Shown here piece by piece: positions 1-7,931 of a stretch of 64,000 nucleotides of DNA (position 1 is the stretch's first letter; each line of letters starts with the position of its first letter). The stretch is from Klebsiella sp. RIT-PI-d (GTDB lineage Bacteria > Pseudomonadota > Gammaproteobacteria > Enterobacterales > Enterobacteriaceae), in the NCBI RefSeq assembly GCF_001187865.1, contig NZ_LGIT01000009.1, positions 1,674,001 to 1,738,000 on the forward strand, read 5' to 3'. The notes under the pieces are model-generated. The model worked only from the letters and a program-made list of their open reading frames with translations. It ran no database searches and was not told the DNA's origin. The position numbers were made by a program, and so were the translations under genes.

Positions 1-1
1 T

Positions 2-2137
2 TACTCATGCATATTAAATGATCAATTAAAATTATCTCATCATAATTACTCTCGAGAAATTGAGGTGTTTTCAAACCCTGGCACTTCACACAATAAAAAC
101 ATTACTGCGGGTATTCAACTAAGTGCTGGGTGTAGTATTGGTGAGAGAATTTCCGCTGCTCAAGGTTCAGGAAAAGTAGATTTTACACATACCACGACTA
201 GTGACACTGATGATGAGGGCATTGTTGGCTATGCCAAAGAAAAAAAAATTCAGGGAACCTTGAGTGTCAATGCAACAATGGCTTGTACAGATGAAATATC
301 ATTACACGCTGGCAGTGAAATAAGTGCAAAAAAAACAATTGCTCATGGCGTCAACTACAACGGTGGCACACATGATTATTTTAAAGAAAAATTCTCGGAA
401 AAGTTGTTTAGCTATAAGAATCAATCAATTAAAGATAAATTATTTACTCACAGGCATTCTCTTCGCCATTATCAACAACAAGCACAAAACAATCAACCAT
501 TGTTAGAACAGAGCTGGAGTGCGTTAACTAATCGACAGGTTAAATGTAACACTCCAGTTCCATTCCAGGCAGATAAGAGTCCTAAACGTATATACGGACA
601 TGGTTATACGGCAAAAATATCTGCAAGTGCTCATTTTTCCTCATTAGCTGATGCTGGAGCTAAGTTGCAATATGATTATGCAGAAAATGATATTGAGGTT
701 AAATTTTCCCAAAATGTATTCTCGCAGGTTTTACATGAAAAATTAACAGATATGCAATCAAAAAACCTTGATACGATTACTAAAAACCATGTAAAAGAAA
801 TGTCAACTACGTTACAAAATAGGTTTAATTTAACTGAAGAAAAAATAAATACGCCACTTTCAATCGATGAACTTCGACTAGCAATTATTTCATTGAATAA
901 AGAAGTGGATGAATATACCGAGTGTGTGCAAAAATACAGTGCAGGTCAACTTTCCGAGGGCAAAAAAAAGCATGAAATAGAAAAAAGGTGGGGAGTTAAA
1001 GAATCAGGAAGATATGGATTTCTACAACGTGCAGAATTAGTCCTTACAACATTCATTTCCAGGTTCCCCTCTGAAAGTGAAAATAATGTTGAATTAAAAG
1101 AAATGATGGTGCAATTAAACAATAAAATTGTTAGCCCACATTTTACTTATGACAAATTAAAATTAAAACCATTATTATCCTTTAACAATTCAATATCTAT
1201 AAATAATCATTCCCACACAGTAACTGCTGAATTGAATGCACATCTAGGAAATGCTAATGTAGCAGGCGGTGGGAAAGTTAGCGTTGCTATCATAGCGAAA
1301 CATGTCAGTAATCCTTATCGTATTCGTGCAGGCGAGCATCGGGATATTGAAATTACGCTTTCAGGCAATGTCACGCTCTCAGGTATACTTAGTAAATTGA
1401 CAGCAAAATTTGCAAGTGAAGCTGGTGTTGAACTTTCGGATCTTCATTCAGCTGTATCTGATGCCTTTAGCAGCTCTGTAGATTTAAGTCAGGGAGTCAA
1501 AATCACTATTCGTTATTTTTCTCCAGACTGGTCACAAAAAGATGAGCAAAAACGCAGTTATTCTCATCAGGTTACAACGTTACAAGTTATCACTGATGCA
1601 AACATTACTGCAAAATTAGTTTCCCCTACTCACGTGATTGCAGGTGGCATTAATATGGGTGCTGGCGTCAGCAATGCCAATGCTGTCGCGCAAAGGATGG
1701 GGACTGACACCCTAAATTACTTAATGCTACGTTATAATTATTTATGTGGCAAACCACAGGAACAACCAGTTTGGCAACGCTTAATCAAAGACAATCGCAC
1801 TAATTTATTGAACTTAATGAAAAACATTTTAACTGTAAATACAAACAGCAATCATGAGCTTGATATTTTACTTAAAGAGAAAATCGATTCAACACCTGAT
1901 TCGGAACAAAACGAAATATGGAATGAATATACTCAAATCAGAAAATCGATTAAATCTGCCATAGACAACCCTCATAGTCCTGATGATTTCGAAAAAGGAA
2001 TGGCGGGTTTAACTACGTTAATGAATTGGCACAAAGAAAGAACTGACAAGTTATTTGGTGAAGCTATTAAACCTGGGGAAATTTCTGAAGTCAGAACTAA
2101 TGCCATAAAAAAACGTTTGTCACCTCTATTAAAATGA
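2..2137 (+). CDS. Large type III effector candidate, 5' end outside the window
   Basis: The frame is open from base 2 with no stop, so the GTG at 65 need not be the true start and the gene probably begins left of the window. About 712 residues are visible. There is no signal peptide or obvious membrane segment. The protein alternates Gly/Ala/Ser-rich, beta-prone stretches (around residues 15-60, 180-215, 385-425 and 525-560, counted from the GTG) with helical, charged stretches. That pattern recalls very large effectors such as the AWR or AvrE families, but I cannot assign it to either. Its position at the edge of a type III secretion island and its A+T-rich composition fit a secreted substrate. 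It faces the 250-residue ORF on the other strand, with a hairpin between them. That the coding frame is real is fairly sure; the function is inference. Confidence 0.6.
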   Translation, partial: YSCILNDQLKLSHHNYSREIEVFSNPGTSHNKNITAGIQLSAGCSIGERISAAQGSGKVDFTHTTTSDTDDEGIVGYAKEKKIQGTLSVNATMACTDEISLHAGSEISAKKTIAHGVNYNGGTHDYFKEKFSEKLFSYKNQSIKDKLFTHRHSLRHYQQQAQNNQPLLEQSWSALTNRQVKCNTPVPFQADKSPKRIYGHGYTAKISASAHFSSLADAGAKLQYDYAENDIEVKFSQNVFSQVLHEKLTDMQSKNLDTITKNHVKEMSTTLQNRFNLTEEKINTPLSIDELRLAIISLNKEVDEYTECVQKYSAGQLSEGKKKHEIEKRWGVKESGRYGFLQRAELVLTTFISRFPSESENNVELKEMMVQLNNKIVSPHFTYDKLKLKPLLSFNNSISINNHSHTVTAELNAHLGNANVAGGGKVSVAIIAKHVSNPYRIRAGEHRDIEITLSGNVTLSGILSKLTAKFASEAGVELSDLHSAVSDAFSSSVDLSQGVKITIRYFSPDWSQKDEQKRSYSHQVTTLQVITDANITAKLVSPTHVIAGGINMGAGVSNANAVAQRMGTDTLNYLMLRYNYLCGKPQEQPVWQRLIKDNRTNLLNLMKNILTVNTNSNHELDILLKEKIDSTPDSEQNEIWNEYTQIRKSIKSAIDNPHSPDDFEKGMAGLTTLMNWHKERTDKLFGEAIKPGEISEVRTNAIKKRLSPLLK

Positions 2138-2158
2138 AATAATTTTATAATAAAATAA

Positions 2159-2185
2159 ATTGCCCATAATATACTTATGGGCAAT
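2159..2185. terminator. Bidirectional terminator-like hairpin
   Basis: There is a perfect 11-bp inverted repeat (ATTGCCCATAA / TTATGGGCAAT) with a 5-base loop, just after the plus-strand effector candidate and before the end of the converging minus-strand ORF. It is flanked by A/T-rich sequence on both sides and could stop transcription either way. Confidence 0.6.
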
Positions 2186-2290
2186 AACATACTTACTGAG
2201 AAATATATAAGTGCTAGTATAAACCATTGCAGCCATTGGAAAAATTTTCGTTGATTTTAATTCAACAAATTCAAAACTAGTTATAACAAT

Positions 2291-3043
2291 CTACTTTTTC
2301 ATTTCTTCCTGTAAGGATCTTACGCTATTTTTTATAAGGCCTGAAAACAAATCACCTAATTTATTTTTGTTCTCATCTTGACTAGCAAATTCCAAAAATT
2401 GATCTTTAACTGATGAAGCATCTAATAGTCGCTCTACATCATCAAATGAATATGAAACTTTAAAAATGGATTCAAATAAAGAATATTGCTTATCTAACGT
2501 TAATTGATCCTTATCCGTAAAATCTTCAGTAACACTGTTTATTGACTCTGATCGTAAAAATAATGATATAGCATGATCTTGTAACTGTTCTTTTTCGGCA
2601 CGAGTTGCCATGAGTAATTCTTTTATTTTTTCCGCATCTGAGGCGTTATGATATGAAGCAATGTTTTGAAATAAAGTGAGTGCGGATTGATATGAAACAT
2701 CAGATTGAGGTAACAAAGAATCTGTAATATGGTTGATATCCTGCTGAAAATTAATATGGATATGATCTTTTTCTTGAACAACTGAATTATCAAGTAGGCT
2801 CTCTCGCCCCTTTGTAAAATCGCCAGAAAATGCGCCAAAATGTGACGAAGAATTTTCACCTGTTTTATTTTGTGCCAGAAAGACATCTATATTCTTTACT
2901 TCCATCAATTTGGCACTAAGTGAAGTCCCTTTTTCAGGAGCATTTCCCTTACCAACTTCACAAACATCATTTATTTTATTATTGGTCGAGATAAGTGCAT
3001 TATCCTGGATGGAGCGTGGCGAGGATTTACTCTTAGTAATCAT
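2291..3043 (-). CDS. Unknown 250-aa protein, possible type III substrate
   Basis: I do not recognise the family. The protein is soluble, with no signal peptide or transmembrane segment. Its first 60 residues or so are rich in Ser, Asn, Lys and Thr, as is common for N-terminal type III export signals. The rest looks mostly helical and acidic, with a lysine-ending C-terminus. It lies at the island edge and is divergent from the proline-rich effector candidate across an intergenic region of about 700 bp. It converges with the large ORF to its left. An effector or a chaperone-like role is possible; neither is shown by the sequence. Confidence 0.55.
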   Translation of the reverse strand: MITKSKSSPRSIQDNALISTNNKINDVCEVGKGNAPEKGTSLSAKLMEVKNIDVFLAQNKTGENSSSHFGAFSGDFTKGRESLLDNSVVQEKDHIHINFQQDINHITDSLLPQSDVSYQSALTLFQNIASYHNASDAEKIKELLMATRAEKEQLQDHAISLFLRSESINSVTEDFTDKDQLTLDKQYSLFESIFKVSYSFDDVERLLDASSVKDQFLEFASQDENKNKLGDLFSGLIKNSVRSLQEEMKK

Positions 3044-3758
3044 ATTTACCTTTCCAAACTAACGACTAACTATATTATAATCATACCTTTAACTATTAAA
3101 AGGAACAATTGCACTCATAACAAATCAAGTATAACACATAATGAATTGTAATAATTTACAGATATCGCTCATTTATTATCTCTCTATATTTACCGTCATT
3201 AGTCATGATATTTATAGCTTTATTGATTCGAAAAAAAATACAGGCACAGAGATCCTTATCTAAACAGAAAAGAGGGGTTATACACTATAAAAATTAATTT
3301 ATTTTTCATAAAAATAACATAACCTATGCGATTTGTTTTATCTAAAACTTATTAATAACCTTCAGCATAAATATTTCTGGTTATTGATGAAAAATTTGTA
3401 ACATATTGATACCCACTAAACTCCTTTAGATTTTTTCTTATTAGATTTGCTGATAACACCACGACTTTATAATTCACAATTTTACTATTCTTTTTGTTTT
3501 TAATATGCTAGCGTAGTCAACCAATTAATTACCATTAATATTCTCAATTAACTATTGATGTTAAATTAATCCTGTTATTTCTTTTGAACCTGCCATGATG
3601 CAATAAATAAAAATTCATATTCAGTTACGATATTACTGGTAATGCTTGTAATTCTCACATAATACATCACTCGAGCATTTTTTGATATCCAGCGAGCTTT
3701 CGTGAACGTTAAACTCACATAAGCCAATTTTGGGTTTATTAAAAAGAAGGAAATAATT
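3044..3758. promoter_or_regulatory. A+T-rich divergent intergenic region of 715 bp
   Basis: No convincing gene is present; the short minus-strand ORFs at its right end overlap the start of the next gene and have no family features. The stretch is very A+T-rich and separates two divergent genes, so it should hold both promoters. It is also a natural binding region for H-NS-type silencers, as in other acquired islands. I could not find a clear MxiE or InvF box by eye. The right end carries a good ribosome binding site (AAGAAGGA, about 3745-3752) for the downstream gene. Confidence 0.4.
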
Positions 3759-5201
3759 ATGACTACTATAACTACACGTACCCCCCCCTCCCTTATCAGT
3801 ATGCGCAGTCTTACTGTTATTACTACTGACATTAAGACTACACAATTTGGCGATAAAATTAAGAACGTTACGCAAAATGAAAAAAAACCTCATGGTACAT
3901 TTGCACGTATCGCACACAATTTAGGCAAAGTTTTAAAATTTATAGGGAATATTAGTAAGTTTAACATCCATAAATCTGCAGAGAAAAATATTACAGAAAC
4001 CGTTTCAGAATCCAGACGGCCAGGAATTCAGACACCTGATTCGCCAATTAATAAGCCGTCATCTAATATTTTTACCCAACGGCAATCAGTATCGGCTTCA
4101 CCGGATTTGCCAAAAACTCAGCACAATCACATTGATGAAAATTTTATGCCCAAAATGAGTACAATTCATACTCTCTCTCAGAGCATGCCAACGCTAGCAG
4201 GGAGAATTGATCAGCCTGAGTCTAAAATGCCGGAAGATAGGGAGATGTCCTCCTCCTTACCTTCCGTACTACAACCTTCATCTAGCTCGGATCTAACCAG
4301 TCCGAATTTAAAAAGTCCAGAGTCCGGTGTCTCGTCATTGTTAGATGCAATCGTTCAGACCAAACTGAAATCAAATGCTGATAGGCATTCTTCATCCTCT
4401 TTGAATAATTCTGATTCCTTAAAAGATGAAAAACAGGGCTTGGCGACGGTCATGGAGCAATTAAAATCCAGGCTGGACAAGATTCGTGACGCTGTGGCAC
4501 CTGATGATGAGGTTGAGTTTCAAAAGCCAATGACTAAAATTCAACTTGAGATCCTGAACGAGAGGAAGAAATACAATAGTGAAGCTGCAGTAAAAAAAAG
4601 AGCTGACATGGATGCCAGAGAAGAAGCGAAAGTCGCTGCTGCACTAAATGCAGAATCAGAGGCTAAGCAAGTGCAACCTGCTAAAGAATTTATTGCTGGT
4701 CTGCGGTTAGACAAAAATAGCATACCTCTCCCTCCCCCCCTTCCCGAACCATCAACGACCATACCTGTTAGTATGACATCAGTAAAAACAGCCCCACTGA
4801 AAGCAAACAATTCACTTCAAGAACATTTAAAACGCTCTGGCATTATCGGTGAGCTTAAGAAACGATTTATGGAAAACTCGTCCACACAAAATACAAGAGA
4901 GAAACTTGAGGTAAAACCAGAAAATCGATTTTCCAGGGAGATTGCATGGTTAAAATCCCAGGCTGCGCAAGAAGCTGAAGTAAGGAAACAAGCAGATGCA
5001 GAGGCTGAGGCTGAGGCTGATGCTCGTGTAGAGAAAGCCATCAAAGCTGAGGCTGAAGCAGCAGAACTCATCAAGATAAAAGCCGAAGATGAAGCTAAAG
5101 CTAAAGCTTTAGCGGAGGCAAAAGAAAGTGAGTTAATAGCAAAAATCCCTCGTGATGAAAGAAATATTCCGGTTCCACCACCTTTGCCTTTTAATCACTG
5201 A
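3759..5201 (+). CDS. Effector candidate with WASP-like helices and two PPPLP motifs
   Basis: 480 residues, no signal peptide, and a Thr/Ser-rich N-terminus of the kind used for type III export. Residues 193-206 (SLLDAIVQTKLKSN) resemble the actin-binding WH2 motif, LLxxI then LK. Residues 352-371 contain SGIIGELKKRFMEN, which resembles the N-WASP C-helix (SGIVGALMEVMQKR); EspFU-type effectors mimic that helix. Each of two repeated modules (about 232-331 and 354-480) has an amphipathic helix, then an Ala/Glu/Lys coiled coil, then IPxPPPLP (322-331 and 470-480). The start is set by AAGAAGGA upstream. A run of eight C lies in codons 8-10. Neighbours are a type III apparatus and an ispG paralogue that converges on it. 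Manipulation of host actin is inferred from motif resemblance only. Confidence 0.6.
   Translation: MTTITTRTPPSLISMRSLTVITTDIKTTQFGDKIKNVTQNEKKPHGTFARIAHNLGKVLKFIGNISKFNIHKSAEKNITETVSESRRPGIQTPDSPINKPSSNIFTQRQSVSASPDLPKTQHNHIDENFMPKMSTIHTLSQSMPTLAGRIDQPESKMPEDREMSSSLPSVLQPSSSSDLTSPNLKSPESGVSSLLDAIVQTKLKSNADRHSSSSLNNSDSLKDEKQGLATVMEQLKSRLDKIRDAVAPDDEVEFQKPMTKIQLEILNERKKYNSEAAVKKRADMDAREEAKVAAALNAESEAKQVQPAKEFIAGLRLDKNSIPLPPPLPEPSTTIPVSMTSVKTAPLKANNSLQEHLKRSGIIGELKKRFMENSSTQNTREKLEVKPENRFSREIAWLKSQAAQEAEVRKQADAEAEAEADARVEKAIKAEAEAAELIKIKAEDEAKAKALAEAKESELIAKIPRDERNIPVPPPLPFNH
3781..3788 (+). repeat. C8 homopolymer in codons 8-10 of the effector candidate
   Basis: Eight consecutive C in an otherwise A+T-rich gene, close behind the start codon. 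A slip of one base would frameshift the gene almost from its beginning. A second run (C7, 4734-4740) encodes part of the first PPPLP motif. Confidence 0.7.
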
Positions 5202-5220
5202 ATGACGCTCTAAATAATTT

Positions 5221-5248
5221 CGTCTGTCATCAAACTTGATGGCAGACG
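5221..5248. terminator. Hairpin between converging effector and ispG paralogue
   Basis: A 12-bp inverted repeat (CGTCTGTCATCA / TGATGGCAGACG, one G-U pair) with a 4-base loop lies between the plus-strand effector stop and the minus-strand ispG stop. It is a likely shared terminator, although the T-runs are poor. Confidence 0.5.
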
Positions 5249-5283
5249 ATTGGTAAATTTGTTAGTTAAAACTGAGCATTAAT

Positions 5284-6369
5284 TTATTTAATTGTACTGA
5301 CCTTATGCCTAATCTCAGCTTCAAGAAGGTCAATGATTTTTTCATTCTCAAATCGTTTTTTTTGACGAACCCCATCACAGTAAAAGGCGCTTTTTTTATT
5401 GCCTCCAGCGACACCCAGACTTGAAATCAGGGCTTCGCCAGGTCCATTTACAACGCAACCAATGATGGATACATCAAGCGGAGTGATGATGTCCTCAAGA
5501 CGCTGCTCCAACGTGTTGACAGTATTAATTACATCAAATTCTTGTCTTGAGCATGTTGGGCAAGCAATGAAGTTGATGCCCCGTGAGCGAATGCGTAAAG
5601 ACTTCAGTATATCAAAACCAACTTTAACCTCTTCTACTGGATCAGCAGCCAGGGACACTCGAAGCGTGTCCCCTATCCCTTTTGCTAGTAGCATTCCTAT
5701 ACCTACAGCTGATTTTACGGAGCCGGCACGTAAACCGCCAGCTTCAGTTATACCCAGATGAAGCGGTTGTTCAATTTGTTTTGCCAGTAAAAGGTATGAT
5801 TCTACCGCAAGCGCTACATCAGAAGCCTTGACACTGATCTTAAAGTCAGCGAAATTATTGCGATCGAGAATATCGACATGCCTCATGGCAGACTCAAGTA
5901 GCGCAGCTGGCGTTGGCTCATGGTATTTCTCCTGAATATCTCGCTCAAGGGAACCTCCATTGATTCCTATGCGGATCGGGATATGTTTATCGCGCGCGCA
6001 GTCTATAACCATTTTAATACGCTGCTCATTTCCAATGTTGCCGGGATTAATACGTAAGCAATCAGCCCCGTACTCTGCAACTTTGAGTGCAATACGATAG
6101 TCAAAATGGATATCTGCTACTACAGGAATTTTCACGCTTTGACGTATAACTTTAAATGCTTCAGCAGCATCCATGGTCGGAACAGATACTCTGACAATAT
6201 CAACGCCAACACGCTGTAGCGCGAGTATTTGATTGACGGTGGCCTGAACATCGCACGTTGAAGTGTTAGTCATGGATTGCACACTGATTGGAGCATCACC
6301 TCCTACCGGAACATTTCCAACATATATCTTTCTGGATACTCTACGCTTGATAGAATTGCAATTATACAT
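5284..6369 (-). CDS. ispG: IspG-type HMBPP synthase, island-borne paralogue
   Basis: 361 residues, collinear with E. coli IspG (GcpE, 372 aa), the [4Fe-4S] enzyme that makes (E)-4-hydroxy-3-methylbut-2-enyl diphosphate in the MEP isoprenoid pathway. The TIM-barrel part is intact ([28 protein letters not shown]). The C-terminal cluster region keeps [10 protein letters not shown] and [10 protein letters not shown] with their cysteines. Only the last dozen or so C-terminal residues differ in length. The start has a good AGGA site. The canonical ispG sits between rodZ and hisS; neither is here. It instead lies at the end of the type III minus-strand block, 73 bp beyond a response regulator gene. 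It looks catalytically competent. Whether a second copy exists elsewhere in the genome cannot be seen here. Confidence 0.9.
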   Translation of the reverse strand: MYNCNSIKRRVSRKIYVGNVPVGGDAPISVQSMTNTSTCDVQATVNQILALQRVGVDIVRVSVPTMDAAEAFKVIRQSVKIPVVADIHFDYRIALKVAEYGADCLRINPGNIGNEQRIKMVIDCARDKHIPIRIGINGGSLERDIQEKYHEPTPAALLESAMRHVDILDRNNFADFKISVKASDVALAVESYLLLAKQIEQPLHLGITEAGGLRAGSVKSAVGIGMLLAKGIGDTLRVSLAADPVEEVKVGFDILKSLRIRSRGINFIACPTCSRQEFDVINTVNTLEQRLEDIITPLDVSIIGCVVNGPGEALISSLGVAGGNKKSAFYCDGVRQKKRFENEKIIDLLEAEIRHKVSTIK

Positions 6370-6442
6370 AATATTTCCTGTTAATTAATTAGGTAAAATC
6401 TTATGCTCTTGATTCGCGGAATACATTTATGTAGGAGCTCAA

Positions 6443-7105
6443 TTACAAATTTAAACTTTTAATATATGTTACAAGCTGGATATTATTAGAGATATTTAGT
6501 TTTTGCATAGCATTGTGTTTATGAACAGCAACCGTAGCAACAGAGCGGCATAGCTTTTCAGCAATATCTTTCAATCGCAGCCCACTTACATATAAACGTA
6601 TGACTTGTAACTCTCGCTCGGTCAATTCAGACATGGGTGATGAATTAGCTAAATCCATATCTGCTTGAGCTAACAACATTTTAATATGCGGAGAGATCCA
6701 TGTTTTTTGTTTTCTGGAAGAAGCTATTGCTGAGTTAACTTGTTCAGCGATATCATCGCGTTTGCTAAGTAGGCATGAAACACCTAACTGCAGTAACTTA
6801 TGTAGCATCCATGCGCAGCGATTATCTGTAAATATGAAGATGTGTTTTACTTTTTGTAAATCGATAATCTTTCTGATTAAACGAAAACTGTCATCATTTG
6901 ATCCCTGCGTAAAAGTGAAGTCCGTCAATAAAATATCTATCGGCTCATCATTCTTCTTCAACATTTTGAGCAGTGCATCTCCAGAATTACAGCACTCAAC
7001 TATCTCAACATTTTCAATTCCATGAAGAATAGTACGCAGCCCTGTTAAAACAACTGGCTGTTCATCAGCTATAGCTATTTTAATATTTTTATCAATCTGA
7101 AACAT
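6443..7105 (-). CDS. RcsB/BvgA-like LuxR-family response regulator, orphan
   Basis: About 220 residues from the preferred ATG at 7105; starts at 7132 or 7135 would add 9-10 residues but have no ribosome binding site. The receiver domain has the acidic pocket (IADEQ), the phosphoacceptor Asp in LLTDFTF, the switch Thr in FTD and the conserved Lys in LLSKR, so it looks phosphorylatable. The C-terminal GerE-type helix-turn-helix follows (LTERELQVIRLYVSGLRLKD and onwards). The layout is closest to RcsB. No histidine kinase gene is in the window, so input could come from a distant kinase or the Rcs phosphorelay. It probably controls this island, as similar regulators do in ETT2 and SPI-2. Confidence 0.8.
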   Translation of the reverse strand: MFQIDKNIKIAIADEQPVVLTGLRTILHGIENVEIVECCNSGDALLKMLKKNDEPIDILLTDFTFTQGSNDDSFRLIRKIIDLQKVKHIFIFTDNRCAWMLHKLLQLGVSCLLSKRDDIAEQVNSAIASSRKQKTWISPHIKMLLAQADMDLANSSPMSELTERELQVIRLYVSGLRLKDIAEKLCRSVATVAVHKHNAMQKLNISNNIQLVTYIKSLNL

Positions 7106-7286
7106 AACTCGCACGTCCCTAGCACTTGTCATCAATCACTGAAGAAGCAAATATTTCACTGCAACGCAAGAATATGAGAATAACATGAAAATAATGTTAG
7201 AGCTATAGCACCTGATATTATTTATATTTAAAAGAGGTATTAAATAAATTGAGTGTAGTGATTTTATTGATACCGTTTATATATTA

Positions 7287-7913
7287 CTACCATTCGGGAG
7301 CATACATAGGATTACTTTCATCATCCGGATCCCCGCCCAGAATAGCATCTACACGATACTGCGAAATCATAATTGCCATAACAGTTTTTTTACCTGCTTC
7401 TTTGGCCGCAGTATCTTCATCCATGATATGAACATCAATATCAACATCTATATCAACGTCAATATCTCCATCGTTATCTACGTCAATTGTAATGTGCTTA
7501 TCAATATGTATTTTTTTATCAATACTTTTATCCGTATCCGTCTCATCAGTTTTATCCGCAGGTGTCGCATCCGTTTTGTTATCAATATCGGCATCAGTGG
7601 CTAATTTGGAGTCTGTACCATTTTCAATATCCGGGACAGGCTCTTTTTCATCATCTACATCAGAATTATCAATAATGATATCAATAGTTTTATTAATATT
7701 AATACTCTTAACTTTACTATCTTCAGCGGGCTCTGAGGTGTTGCTTTCACTCTTGTTAGTAGCAATACCTTCATTATTTTTCGTTAATGCATCCAATTGG
7801 TGAGATGAGAGTTGTTGATTCAGAGAACATAAGTTTTTTAAAGATTTTATTACTGGCGTATCTGAAATCATACGGCCACTATCATTAATGAGTAACGATG
7901 GATCGATTCGCAT
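7287..7913 (-). CDS. Acidic DxDxDG protein downstream of the needle-tip gene
   Basis: 208 residues, strongly acidic, with no signal peptide or membrane segment. The middle is dominated by Asp alternating with Ile/Val. It contains DVDNDGDIDVDI, which matches the DxDxDG core of EF-hand-like calcium loops, although position 12 is Ile rather than Glu. Further Asp-rich stretches lie at about residues 75-125. The N-terminal 50 residues and the C-terminal 35 (ending NPMYAPEW) are of ordinary composition and may be the functional ends. It has a good AGGA site and follows the tip gene by 18 bp, where SPI-1 and Shigella carry sipA/ipaA-type substrates. I do not recognise a family. Calcium binding and export are inference. 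Confidence 0.65.
   Translation of the reverse strand: MRIDPSLLINDSGRMISDTPVIKSLKNLCSLNQQLSSHQLDALTKNNEGIATNKSESNTSEPAEDSKVKSININKTIDIIIDNSDVDDEKEPVPDIENGTDSKLATDADIDNKTDATPADKTDETDTDKSIDKKIHIDKHITIDVDNDGDIDVDIDVDIDVHIMDEDTAAKEAGKKTVMAIMISQYRVDAILGGDPDDESNPMYAPEW
7424..7487 (-). repeat. Short Asp-Ile/Val codon repeats encoding the DxD tract
   Basis: Read on the minus strand this is a near-tandem 6-base pattern, GAY-RTH, encoding Asp-Val/Asp-Ile pairs including the DxDxDG loop. Such a tract can expand or contract in steps of two residues. Confidence 0.55.
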
Positions 7914-7931
7914 AATTATTTCCTGGATTAA

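Noticed and set aside
3221-3245. Possible MxiE-box-like sequence on the minus strand
   Set aside because: GTAT plus a T-run resembles the box, but other conserved positions do not match and A/T-rich DNA gives such matches by chance.
3575-3917. Two minus-strand ORFs of 85 and 94 codons
   Set aside because: They overlap the strong start of the proline-rich effector candidate, overlap each other and show no family features.
4541-5074. Minus-strand ORFs opposite the proline-rich gene
   Set aside because: Low-complexity Ser/Ala frames that mirror the Glu/Ala/Lys codons of the real gene.
7249-7803. Plus-strand hydrophobic ORFs opposite the DxDxDG gene
   Set aside because: Ser/Ile/Leu-rich frames produced by the complement of Asp-Ile/Val codons.
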